A stretch of DNA of 21,959 nt from CAYYVK01 sp964475145 (GCA_964475145.1 CAYYVK010000010.1:1-21959); one strand, 5' to 3'; counted from the first letter of the stretch, positions 13,997 to 21,479 are shown. A program made the numbers and translations. The notes: generated from the letters alone by a model not told the origin.

Positions 13997-15016
13997 ATGG
14001 TTCTATACTCGAACAGCCCAAACATCCTAAAACAGACTGAAGAAAGGTGGAAAATCTTTCATACTCCAGAACTGAAAGCTCTGGCAAAAATTGAATCTAG
14101 CCTGATGAAGGGAGCAAGAAAGTATTTCGAAGAAAACGATTTCATAGAAATAAATGTTCCTCACTTGACCATGGCGACCGGTGCTTGTGAAAACATTAAC
14201 ACTCTGTTTGAAGTAGACTGGTTTGGAGACAAATGCTACCTTTCCCAGACTGGACAGCTTTACTTAGAAGTTCTCACGCCACACTTGAAAAAAGTTTGGT
14301 GCGTGGGTCCAAGCTTTAGAGCAGAACCTTCTGTAGACGAGAGACACCTAGTAGAGTTTCCTTTAATCGAGCTGGAATTTGAAGGGAGGTTTGACGAGCT
14401 GCTCTACCACATAGAAAACTTGATAACACACATGGTATCTACTGCAACAGAAGAAAGGGAAAAAGAGCTAAAGTTACTAGGTGCAGATGTAGAAAGGCTT
14501 TATTCCATCAAGCCTCCTTTCAGAAAAATAACCTATACAGAAGCTGTAGAGACGCTGAAAAGGAATATCGAGCCAAGCATAGAATGGGGCGATGATTTAA
14601 GAAGCAGTCATGAAAAATACTTGGTCAGCTACTTTGGAAACAAGCCCTTGTTCATTACCCACTACCCAAAGAAAATAAAGTTCTTCAACATGATAGAAGA
14701 TGAAAGTAATCCAGATGTTGTGAAGAGTGCTGACTTAATAATGCCTTTCAGTGGAGAAGCAGTAGGTGCTGCTGAAAGAGAGTACAGATACAACAAGCTT
14801 GTAGAAAGGTTAGAACAATCAACAATGATGAAGATGCTTAAAGAGAAAGGGAGGAGTATTAAAGACTTTGAGTGGTACTTAGAGTGCTACAAGGAAGGCG
14901 GTTCACCGCACTCAGGCTGTGGCGTCGGCTTTAACAGAGTAACTCAATCCGTCTTAGGCTTTGACGATATAAGAGCGTGCACGGTATATCCGTTGAACAG
15001 AGCTATGAAGTACTAG
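13997..15016 (+). CDS. AsnRS/AspRS-like class II enzyme lacking the anticodon-binding domain; candidate archaeal asparagine synthetase
   Basis: This 339-aa protein is a class IIb catalytic core. FIEINVPHLTMATGACE (~49-65) corresponds to motif 1. CYLSQTGQLYLE is the AsnRS-like block. GPSFRAEPSVDERHLVEF (104-121) is motif 2, PLFITHYPKKIKFFNM follows in mid-protein, and HSGCGVGFNRVTQSVLG is motif 3. The N-terminal OB-fold anticodon domain of normal AspRS/AsnRS is absent: the core begins within ~25 residues. Truncated AsnRS relatives in archaea (AS-AR of Pyrococcus abyssi) make asparagine from aspartate. That role fits, but an RNA- or protein-modifying role cannot be excluded. The ATG at 13997 is chosen for its perfect SD, although the frame is open back to a TTG at 13931. 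The leader suggests translational control. Confidence 0.85.
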   Translation: MVLYSNSPNILKQTEERWKIFHTPELKALAKIESSLMKGARKYFEENDFIEINVPHLTMATGACENINTLFEVDWFGDKCYLSQTGQLYLEVLTPHLKKVWCVGPSFRAEPSVDERHLVEFPLIELEFEGRFDELLYHIENLITHMVSTATEEREKELKLLGADVERLYSIKPPFRKITYTEAVETLKRNIEPSIEWGDDLRSSHEKYLVSYFGNKPLFITHYPKKIKFFNMIEDESNPDVVKSADLIMPFSGEAVGAAEREYRYNKLVERLEQSTMMKMLKEKGRSIKDFEWYLECYKEGGSPHSGCGVGFNRVTQSVLGFDDIRACTVYPLNRAMKY

Positions 15017-15022
15017 AATAAA

Positions 15023-15030
15023 GTTAAATT
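15023..15030 (+). promoter_or_regulatory. TATA box of alaS
   Basis: GTTAAATT lies just after the stop of the AsnRS-like gene, centred about 24 nt before the ATG at 15051. Confidence 0.45.
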
Positions 15031-15050
15031 TTGCAAAACAATTAACTAAT

Positions 15051-17518
15051 ATGGCAAAGAAAGAAATACTGGAATTTTTCCAGAAGAAGCCAGAGAGGTT
15101 TTATAAGGTAAGGCTTTTTGATGAGCTAGGGTTTAAAAGAAAACAGTGTAAAAATTGTGGGAAGTTTTTCTGGACCTTGACAGATCAAGAAATTTGCAAC
15201 GACTCTACCTGCAGACCTTACGAGTTTATAGGGAATCCTCCGACCAAAAAACCTTTGGATTATTTTGAAACTTGGAAACTAATAGAAAAGTTTTTTGTAG
15301 AAAATGGGCATACACCTTTAAAACCTTATCCAGTAGTTTGTAGATGGTTTCCTCTCTACTTTACTATTGCTGGTATAGTCGATTTTTACAGGCTCACCGA
15401 TAGCAAGCTTGATTTTGAGTTTCCTGCAAATCCTGTAATTCTTCCTCAAATTTGTCTTCGTTTTAACGATTTAGCCAACACTGGTGTGAATAGTAGGTCC
15501 TACACTTGCTTTGGTATGGTTCAGCAAAGTTCTCTTTTTGACGGAAAACAAGGTTATTGGAAAGATGAATGCATAGAATTAGACTTTAGACTTTTAACAG
15601 AAGCTTTTGGGATAAAGCCTGAAGAGATAGTTTTTATAGAAGATGCATGGTTAGGTCCTTCTGCCTTTGGTGCTTGCTTAGAGTATCATGTCCAAGGCTT
15701 AGAACTTGGTAATGCAGTTTTTACAGAATTTGTAGGAAATCCGGAAAATTTTGTAGAAATGGAAAAGAAAGTTGTAGACATGGGTGGTGGATGGGAAAGG
15801 TTTACATGGATTACTCAAGGTACTCCAACAAGTTACGATTGTGTGTTTGGTCCTGTTGTGGAAAAATTAAAAAAGCTTTCTGGGTTAAAAGAAGATAAAA
15901 GCTTGCAAAACTATTGGAAGCTTGCGGGCTTATTAAGTTTTGACGAAGCTTCTGAGCCCAATGCTATAAGAAAATTGGTAGCAGATAAGCTAAAGATTTC
16001 TCCAAAAGAACTGGAGAAAAAGGTTTCAAAATTTGAAACCATATATGCTCTAGCAGATCATACGCGTGCTATCGTTTTTGCTATAAGTGATTTGGGGATT
16101 CCAAGTAATGTAGGAGGAGGGTACAATCTAAGGGTAATTTTGAGAAGAGCTTTTGACTTTGTAGAAAAGCTTGAATTGGGTGTAGAAGTAGAAGAAATAG
16201 CTTCTTGGCACATAGACTACTTGAAAAAAATGTTTCCTTACCTAGAAGATCGTCGAGAGGAAATAGAAAAAATAGTGAGAGTAGAGAAAGAAAGGTACAG
16301 AAAAACTAAAGAGAAGTCTAAAAGGATTGTAGAATCGCTGACTGGAAAGGAGCTTAGCGAAGAAGAACTAATAAAAATTTATGAGAGTGAGGGTATAACG
16401 CCAGAAAGTTTGGGGGTAAAAGTTCCTCCACTTTTTTATGCTAAGCTAACTCAAAAGCATGAAAAACCTGTAGAAGTTGAGGAAAAGTTTCCTTTTGACG
16501 TAAGTACCCTACAACCAACAAAAATCTTATACTACCAGCCAATCTACGAGTTTCACGCAACTGTATTAAAAGCTTCAGGAGACTTGGTAGTTTTAGACCA
16601 GACTGCTTTCTACCCAACTTCTGGAGGGCAAGCTCACGACACTGGATACATTGATAACATAAAAGTGAAAGAAGTGATAAAAGCTGGAAAAGTTATTCTT
16701 CACAGAATAGAAGGAAGTTTAGAAGAAGGTAAAAGGGTTCTTTGTAAGGTAGATAAAGATAGAAGGGAAATTCTTAAACAGCACCATACTGCTACACATA
16801 TAGTAAACGCTGCCGCAAGAAAAGTTTTAGGCGAGCATGTTTGGCAACATTCTGCTTACAAAGATGTTGATAAAGCAAGGTTAGACATAACACATTACGA
16901 CGCTTTGAGCGAAGAAGAAGTAGAAAAGATAGAAGCTGAAGCCAACAAGATAGTGAGAGAAAATTTGCCAATAAAAGTAGAAATCTTACCAAGAGGAGAA
17001 GCTGAACAAAAGTATAGTTTCAGAATTTATCAAGGTGGTATAGTTCCTGAAAAAGAATTAAGGATTGTCTCTATTGGTGACATAGACCATGAGGCATGCG
17101 GTGGCCTGCACTGTAACTCGACTGGAGAAGTTAATTGTATCAGCATACTCAGAACTAAACGGGTTCAAGATGGTGTCGTTCGANNNNNNNNNNNNNNNNN
17201 NNNNNNNNNNNNNNNNNNNNNNNNNNNNNNNNNNNNNNNNNNNNNNNNNNNNNNNNNNNNNNNNNNNNNNNNNNNNNNNNNNNAGTTAATTGTATCAGCA
17301 TACTCAGAACTAAACGGGTTCAAGATGGTGTCGTTCGATTAGAGTATTGCAGCGGAGATGTAGCAATCTCTTATCTTAAAGAAGTTGAGAATATCCTCGG
17401 GGAGGTCGCAAAGAAGTTAGAAGTTCCTGAAGAAAAAGTGCCAGAAGCTGTAGAGAAGCTTTTCAAAGAATGGAAATCAAAAAGAAAAGAATTAAAGAAA
17501 AGAAAAGTGAGAAAATGA
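15051..17518 (+). CDS. alaS: alanyl-tRNA synthetase lacking C-Ala (interrupted by an assembly gap)
   Basis: This archaeal-type AlaRS starts with the archaeal N-terminal Cys region (CKNCGKFFW...CNDSTC), then the class II core (GMVQQSSLFDG, EDAWLGPSAFGACLEYHVQGLELGNAVFTEF, DHTRAIVFAISDL). The editing domain has metal-site motifs HHTATH (H579, H583) and CGGLH (C683, H687). The gene contains 100 Ns at 17184-17283, flanked by the same 55 nt on both sides. Removing the Ns and one copy leaves 2313 nt, exactly 771 codons, and the frame continues R-L-E-Y-C-S-G-D as in other AlaRS. The product is 770 aa and ends after the post-editing helices (KEWKSKRKELKKRK), so the usual C-terminal C-Ala domain is missing. 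Comparable C-Ala-less AlaRSs are known elsewhere. Confidence 0.93.
17129..17338 (+). repeat. 55-nt contig-end overlap duplicated around the gap
   Basis: Bases 17129-17183 and 17284-17338 are identical over 55 nt and sit exactly at the two edges of the N run. This is what an assembler leaves when two contigs overlapping by one k-mer are scaffolded without being merged. It should not be read as a biological repeat. Confidence 0.95.
17184..17283. other. assembly gap of 100 Ns, almost certainly artificial
   Basis: Exactly 100 Ns fill an estimated gap inside alaS. Frame arithmetic shows that no sequence is missing once the duplicated 55 nt is collapsed. Confidence 0.95.
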
Positions 17519-17643
17519 GAAAAATAAGTAATTTAAGGATCTTCACGCTAGCGTCTTCTATCATAAGTTTTGCTTCAGGCTTACTTGGTCATCTATGTCA
17601 TTTATTTGGAAAATGTTGGATCAGCCTTATTATTTTTAATTAA
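17515..17643 (+). CDS. 42-aa hydrophobic small protein
   Basis: The ATG overlaps the alaS stop as ATGA. The product is 42 aa: a short basic start (MRKISNLR), then a hydrophobic stretch (IFTLASSIISFASGLLGHL, residues ~9-27) long enough for one membrane segment, then two Cys (in HLCHLFGKCW) and a second hydrophobic tail. No family is recognised. The tight coupling to alaS and the membrane-like composition support a real gene, but in AT-rich DNA a chance ORF of this size is possible. It has no own promoter or SD beyond the alaS 3' end. Confidence 0.35.
   Translation: MRKISNLRIFTLASSIISFASGLLGHLCHLFGKCWISLIIFN
17634..17640 (+). promoter_or_regulatory. TATA-like element of the 53-aa helical ORF
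   Basis: TTTTAAT is centred about 26 nt before the ATG at 17664, the same spacing as the other leaderless genes. It lies inside the last codons of the 42-aa ORF. Confidence 0.4.
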
Positions 17644-17663
17644 AGAAAGTAGAAAGTGATTCT

Positions 17664-17825
17664 ATGATTTCAGAGGAAGAATTTAGGGAACTGAAGAAAA
17701 AAGAAAAATTGTTAAAGCAGGCTGCAGCTATACTTAAAGTAGAAGAGAAGGATTTGCCAAGAGTAGTAGAAAGGTTTAAGAGAGAGTTAAAAGAGATGGA
17801 AGAAAAACTTAAAGAAGAAACTTAG
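17664..17825 (+). CDS. 53-aa helical protein resembling the AlaRS post-editing tail
   Basis: This small, highly charged helical protein aligns without gaps to the end of the neighbouring AlaRS. AlaRS has EVAKKLEVPEEKVPEAVEKL; this ORF has QAAAILKVEEKDLPRVVERF. About 11 of 36 positions are identical and the hydrophobic, Pro and Val-Glu positions fall in register. It may be a duplicated fragment of alaS, a detached piece of a once longer AlaRS C-terminus, or a chance similarity between charged helices. A TATA-like element lies about 26 nt upstream. Its TAG overlaps the TAA of the convergent methyltransferase gene (17822-17825). Whether it binds AlaRS or tRNA is unknown. Confidence 0.55.
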   Translation: MISEEEFRELKKKEKLLKQAAAILKVEEKDLPRVVERFKRELKEMEEKLKEET

Positions 17826-18421
17826 CCTCGCTTTTTAGCAACTATAAGAAAAACTTCATGCCCAACTTTCCTTCCTTCTTCCCACGGAATCTTATACTTG
17901 AAGCTCTTTTCTAGTTTTATTTTTGCTCCAAACTTTTTGCATATTTCGGCCAAACTCTTCCTAGTCTTTTCAGTTTTCTTATGGATGCTGTAAACATTCT
18001 TAGCTATTTGCAACGCTTTCTTAAAGAAAAGAAGATCGTTCGCAAACGGTGGAAACTGAAGTACTGTATCTGCTTCAGCTTTCAGCTCTTTTACATTTTT
18101 CGCTAACCATTCGCATCTTTCAGAAATTTTCAACCCTGTCTTCTCTTCTATTAGTCTTACGTTAGCGCGAGCTATCTCAAGAACATCTTTATCTATGTCT
18201 ACACCAAAAACCTTTTTTGCTCCCAGTAAAGCAGCACCTATCGCAAACCTTCCCGCACCGCAACCTAAGTCGTATACCACTTTTCCCCTTATGTCTTTGC
18301 TTGCAACGATCAAAGTTGTAGCTGCTATATCTGGAGTAATAGAGTATTGTTCAAACTTGTACTTTTGACTAGGGTTTTCTCTCAAGAGAGAAAGTATCAA
18401 TGCAAGCTTTCTCCTTTCCAC
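17822..18421 (-). CDS. METTL5-like (COG2263) RNA methyltransferase with altered motif IV
   Basis: This 199-aa Rossmann-fold SAM methyltransferase has FEQYSITPDIAATTL (23-37), which matches the LEQYPTP-type N-terminal motif of the METTL5 group. Motif I is DLGCGAGRFAIGAALLGA (51-68) and the acidic SAM-ribose contact lies in GVDIDKD (73-79). The group's catalytic motif IV is normally NPPF. Here it reads QFPPFAND, with Phe123 (codon TTT) in place of Asn, a change needing two substitutions and unlikely to be a sequencing error. Members methylate adenine N6 in rRNA, so this copy may be inactive on that target or changed in activity. The start is a GTG at 18421 with a TATA element 27 nt upstream. 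Confidence 0.82.
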   Translation of the reverse strand: MERRKLALILSLLRENPSQKYKFEQYSITPDIAATTLIVASKDIRGKVVYDLGCGAGRFAIGAALLGAKKVFGVDIDKDVLEIARANVRLIEEKTGLKISERCEWLAKNVKELKAEADTVLQFPPFANDLLFFKKALQIAKNVYSIHKKTEKTRKSLAEICKKFGAKIKLEKSFKYKIPWEEGRKVGHEVFLIVAKKRG

Positions 18422-18445
18422 AAGTAAAAATTTGTCTTTGAAAAG

Positions 18446-18451
18446 TTTAAG
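18446..18451 (-). promoter_or_regulatory. TATA box of the methyltransferase gene
   Basis: On the minus strand CTTAAA is centred about 27 nt before the GTG at 18421. It overlaps the last codons of the upstream DUF429 gene. Confidence 0.45.
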
Positions 18452-19031
18452 GCTTTGGCAAAATCATTAAAATTTCTTCTGGGTCGCCTATTGCTACATA
18501 CTTTCCTTCTAGGTATGCTTTTCCAACGAGAGCAGAAGTTATTGCATCAAGCTCGTCGCCAGTAATACCTTTTTTGCTTATGTCACCTTTTACACCAAGC
18601 CTCATCAAGCCCCTCCTTAATTTTTCTAGCCCTTCTTGCTTTCTTGGTATTTTCCATATGTCTTGAGCAGCGCCTGGATATACCTCTATCACCTTAAAAC
18701 CTTTTCTTTCAAGGGTTCTTCTCAGCCTAATTCCTCTTTTCGTCAGCATCCTCATAGGTCCTAAAGTTATAGGAAAAAATTTTATCTTCATGTTTAACAA
18801 TTCTCTGTCACACTTTCTCAAGTGTACGTTACACCTCTCTTCTAGAGACTTTCTACCTTTGGGTAAAGCTAGAGGAGCATCTATAGCAACTATCTTAGGT
18901 TTTATCCTTTCTACGTTTTCTATTATTTCCTTATCTGTATATAGTTTGTAGCATTTCGACCTCATCCCATCAAGAACACAAAATCCTGTTGGTCTTTTCT
19001 CGCTTCCGGCTAAGTCTATCCCAACTATCAT
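18447..19031 (-). CDS. DUF429-family predicted RNase H-fold nuclease
   Basis: This 194-aa protein starts with a strand ending in an acidic residue (MIVGIDLAGS, D6). Further acidic positions are in IVAIDAPLALPKGR (D51), VIEVYPG (E116) and ITGDELDAITSAL (D159, D162). This spacing matches DUF429, whose members are predicted nucleases with an RNase H-like fold. Activity and target have not been established. Its ATG overlaps the stop of the thioredoxin-like gene as ATGA, so the two are co-transcribed and probably translationally coupled. The functional connection between them is unclear. Confidence 0.85.
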   Translation of the reverse strand: MIVGIDLAGSEKRPTGFCVLDGMRSKCYKLYTDKEIIENVERIKPKIVAIDAPLALPKGRKSLEERCNVHLRKCDRELLNMKIKFFPITLGPMRMLTKRGIRLRRTLERKGFKVIEVYPGAAQDIWKIPRKQEGLEKLRRGLMRLGVKGDISKKGITGDELDAITSALVGKAYLEGKYVAIGDPEEILMILPKP

Positions 19032-19453
19032 AGTTTGCCCAAAACGCAGGTTGAAGGTGGCTGGACCATTAAATCACAAATCAAGCTAGTTATCCTCTCT
19101 TCTGTAATGCTTCCTATCATCCTCTGACCATTCATGCTCTTGACTAGAACACTGGTAGAATTGCCTTCTTTCTCTACGAGAAAAACTTGGTCCTTGTAGC
19201 CTGTTGCCACTTGTTCCAAAAAGTTTAGCGCTTCTTGACAGTTGCTACAATCTTTTGTGTAAGTAAAAGTCACTATAGTCTTTCCTTGTCGTATAAGCTC
19301 TGATTCCTGCTCTGGCGAAAGCTGATACTTTACTATGTTTCCTGTAGGCATTTCAGTACTTCTTCTCCTAAAGCCACCGATAAAAGAATAAGTAAAAGTA
19401 GACAAGAGCATCATTATCAAAAGTGCCACGCCTATTAAAGTCTTCATTTTCAT
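19028..19453 (-). CDS. membrane-anchored thioredoxin-like protein
   Basis: This 141-aa protein has an N-terminal hydrophobic segment (MKMKTLIGVALLIMMLLST, to ~residue 24) that would act as signal anchor. An extracytoplasmic domain of about 100 residues follows. The stretch TIVTFTYTKDCSNCQEALNFLE places a CxxC (C69-S-N-C72) at the end of a strand and start of a helix, as in thioredoxins. Two more cysteines lie near the C-terminus (in LICDLMVQPPSTC). The usual cis-Pro segment is hard to identify, so the fold is likely but the redox role is inferred. The start could also be the second Met two codons later. It forms an ATGA-coupled pair with the DUF429 gene and is divergent from the SpoIIM-family gene. 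Confidence 0.75.
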   Translation of the reverse strand: MKMKTLIGVALLIMMLLSTFTYSFIGGFRRRSTEMPTGNIVKYQLSPEQESELIRQGKTIVTFTYTKDCSNCQEALNFLEQVATGYKDQVFLVEKEGNSTSVLVKSMNGQRMIGSITEERITSLICDLMVQPPSTCVLGKL

Positions 19454-19496
19454 GCTAATCCTATTTATTTCTTAAAACATATACTTTTATTAAGCT

Positions 19497-20291
19497 ATGG
19501 TTCTTGAAAGGTTAGTCTCCGTAAAAGAAGCTGTAAAAAAGCCTTGGAGTGTTTTTATTGTAGGCGCAGTAGTAGCTGTCACCTCTCTGATGGTCTCTTA
19601 CGTTCTCTTTCCCCAATCTATCGGAATTTTTACAACTTTTGTTATTACAATCTGCATAACACCTTTCATCTATAACCTGATAAAGTATTCGGAGGCAAGA
19701 GCAGAAGAACTGATAAAAAGTGGTAAAGAACTTAACTTGCTAGCAAGGCATAGAGATGCAGTGATTGTGTTTGCTAGCTTCTTTGCAGGTGTGGTAGTTG
19801 CCTTCACTTTACTCTTCCTTTTCTTACCCGAAGAGTTTTCCGCTAAACTCTTCCAAGATCAACTAACGACTATCACGCTTATAAGAGGGAGTGCAACGTT
19901 TGCATCAACTTTTGAGAAAATAGTCGGGAATAACATAGGTGTGCTAACTTTAACTTTTATTCTCTCTTTCCTTTACGGCTCTGGTGCTGTTTTCATTCTT
20001 GCATGGAACGCCTCTATCCTTGGTACTGTTCTTGGCATGACTGCCAAAAGTATAGGTGGTTTAAGTGGTTTACCCATGGCTGTTCTTGTTTTCTTCCCTC
20101 ATGGTAGCTTGGAGATGCTTGCTTACTTCATAGGTGGGATAGGCGGAGGTATAGCTTCTGCTGCAATAACAAGAAGGAAAACTGAGCTAATGCCACAAAT
20201 GCTTAAGGATAGTTTCAAGCTTTTCTTCATAGCTGTAATTCTGCTTTTGCTAGCAGGAATAATAGAAACTACTTCTATAGTAACAGGTTAA
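19497..20291 (+). CDS. SpoIIM/DUF95-family membrane protein
   Basis: This 264-aa integral membrane protein has about six hydrophobic segments (starting ~18-37, 45-60, 88-110, 147-170, 175-205 and 238-258). Family features are the polar NNIGVLTLTF block and the PHGSLEMLAYFIGGIGGGIAS motif near residue 200, equivalent to the conserved HG-x-E/L-P region of stage II sporulation protein M. Archaeal members are common and their function is not established. The start at 19497 lies 43 bp from the divergent thioredoxin-like gene; a TTAAAA element sits midway between the two. Its TAA shares bases with the convergent MBL-fold gene's stop. Confidence 0.88.
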   Translation: MVLERLVSVKEAVKKPWSVFIVGAVVAVTSLMVSYVLFPQSIGIFTTFVITICITPFIYNLIKYSEARAEELIKSGKELNLLARHRDAVIVFASFFAGVVVAFTLLFLFLPEEFSAKLFQDQLTTITLIRGSATFASTFEKIVGNNIGVLTLTFILSFLYGSGAVFILAWNASILGTVLGMTAKSIGGLSGLPMAVLVFFPHGSLEMLAYFIGGIGGGIASAAITRRKTELMPQMLKDSFKLFFIAVILLLLAGIIETTSIVTG

Positions 20292-20941
20292 GCTTGCAAT
20301 GAGCTGAGAAAAGACTTAACTTTTTCCTTTGCCTCTTTAACAACTTCTCCATGACCAGAAAGTAGAGAGACGAAATCCAGTTCACTTATTTTCTTTATAG
20401 ATTCTATTAGCTGGCTTCTGTCAAAGTTAAACTCTTGTGGGGGTATATCCAGACCATTCTTTTTACTTATTATCAAGTCTCCGCAGAACAAGAGCTTGTC
20501 CAAAAGAAAGCATACACTACCTTTTGTATGACCTGGTGTTTTAACGACTTTAAACTGTTCATACCCTTCTTTTAGAGTTTCGTCTACCTTAACTTTCTTG
20601 TACATGAAAGGCATTAACAAGCGGAAGAAAAACCCCTTTACACCTTTTGGTAACAAGTATTCCTTTCCTTCTACTGCTGCTCTATCCTCTTCGCCCACAA
20701 CAATCTTTATGTTAGGATACTTTTCCTTCAGCTTTGCCAGTCCAGCTATGTGGTCTAGATGTGCATGCGTGATAAGAACTGCCCTTGGCTCTTTTCCTGT
20801 TTTTTCTATGGCTTCTATAAGTTCTTTAGCTTTTTTATCCATGCCTGTATCTATAATTACGAGATGGTCTTCAAATTCTACAACGTAAGCGTTAGAATAG
20901 TTTTTCACCATGTAAACTTTTTCAAAGGGCTTTTCTATCAT
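20288..20941 (-). CDS. metallo-beta-lactamase-fold hydrolase
   Basis: This 217-aa MBL-superfamily protein has the complete metal-ligand set: HAHLDH (59-64), H138 in TPGHTKGSVCF, D155 in FCGDLI, and H197 in LLSGHGEV. The domain spans the whole length with no extra RNA-binding or flavodoxin module, which suggests a glyoxalase II- or thioesterase-like hydrolase over an RNase, though the substrate is not determined by these motifs. The TATA box lies inside the last codons of the upstream V4R gene. The stop TAA shares bases with the SpoIIM-family stop. Confidence 0.92.
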   Translation of the reverse strand: MIEKPFEKVYMVKNYSNAYVVEFEDHLVIIDTGMDKKAKELIEAIEKTGKEPRAVLITHAHLDHIAGLAKLKEKYPNIKIVVGEEDRAAVEGKEYLLPKGVKGFFFRLLMPFMYKKVKVDETLKEGYEQFKVVKTPGHTKGSVCFLLDKLLFCGDLIISKKNGLDIPPQEFNFDRSQLIESIKKISELDFVSLLSGHGEVVKEAKEKVKSFLSSLQA

Positions 20942-20951
20942 AACTAAAAAG

Positions 20952-21479
20952 TTATTTTCCTCGTTTAAATTGTTTTTCTAACAGAAAGGTACAAAAGTTT
21001 TTTCCTTGAGCGATGCATCCTTCCTCTCGACAATCTACACTTGTGTCAAAGTATACAGAAAAGAATCCTGCAAGCATTCCTGCCAGAATCAAGTCTACAG
21101 ACTTTTTCTGCTTCCCAAAATTTTTCATGTAAGTCTCTGCAAACTTATTGTTTTTTACTTGTAAGTTTGCACTTGCTTCTTTCATACTAACTATTTCTAC
21201 GCTTCCAAATCCTGCATGACTTATTAGAGCAAGTAAGTACTTGAGGAAGATTTCTTTGCTTGCTGCGTACTTCTTCATTTCTCTTGAAATTTTGAAAAAG
21301 TCTTGCTTAGCATATTGGTATAAAATCTTCTCCTTCTTGATTTTTTCCAACTCTTTTTGCAATATGGCCAAAAATTCTAAAGGCTGGACGAAAAAATCCT
21401 TGCCCAAAATTTTCAGGCCTTTCTCGCTCCATTCTAGCTGTCTTCCAAGCAAGAGCTTAGATAAAAACGGTGAAAGCAT
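20952..21479 (-). CDS. V4R (4-vinyl-reductase-like) domain protein, predicted ligand sensor
   Basis: This 175-aa protein consists of one V4R-type domain. The C-terminal signature is clear: LILAGMLAGFFSVYFDTSV followed by C150, C155 (REEGC) and C163 (GKNFCTFLL), the pattern of the zinc-binding end of V4R domains. These domains bind small hydrophobic molecules and are often joined to DNA-binding or signalling modules. Here the DNA-binding part is a separate upstream gene whose stop codon overlaps this ATG by one base (TAATG). An SD-like GGGAGG lies 4 nt before the ATG. A split sensor-regulator pair is inferred. Confidence 0.75.
   Translation of the reverse strand: MLSPFLSKLLLGRQLEWSEKGLKILGKDFFVQPLEFLAILQKELEKIKKEKILYQYAKQDFFKISREMKKYAASKEIFLKYLLALISHAGFGSVEIVSMKEASANLQVKNNKFAETYMKNFGKQKKSVDLILAGMLAGFFSVYFDTSVDCREEGCIAQGKNFCTFLLEKQFKRGK
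20964..20969 (-). promoter_or_regulatory. TATA box of the MBL gene embedded in the V4R coding end
   Basis: TTTAAA encodes Phe-Lys near the V4R C-terminus and is centred 25 nt before the MBL ATG at 20941. Confidence 0.5.

Noticed and set aside
17129..17338. Biological tandem duplication inside alaS
   Set aside because: The copies are exactly identical, sit at both edges of a 100-N run, and collapsing them restores the reading frame.
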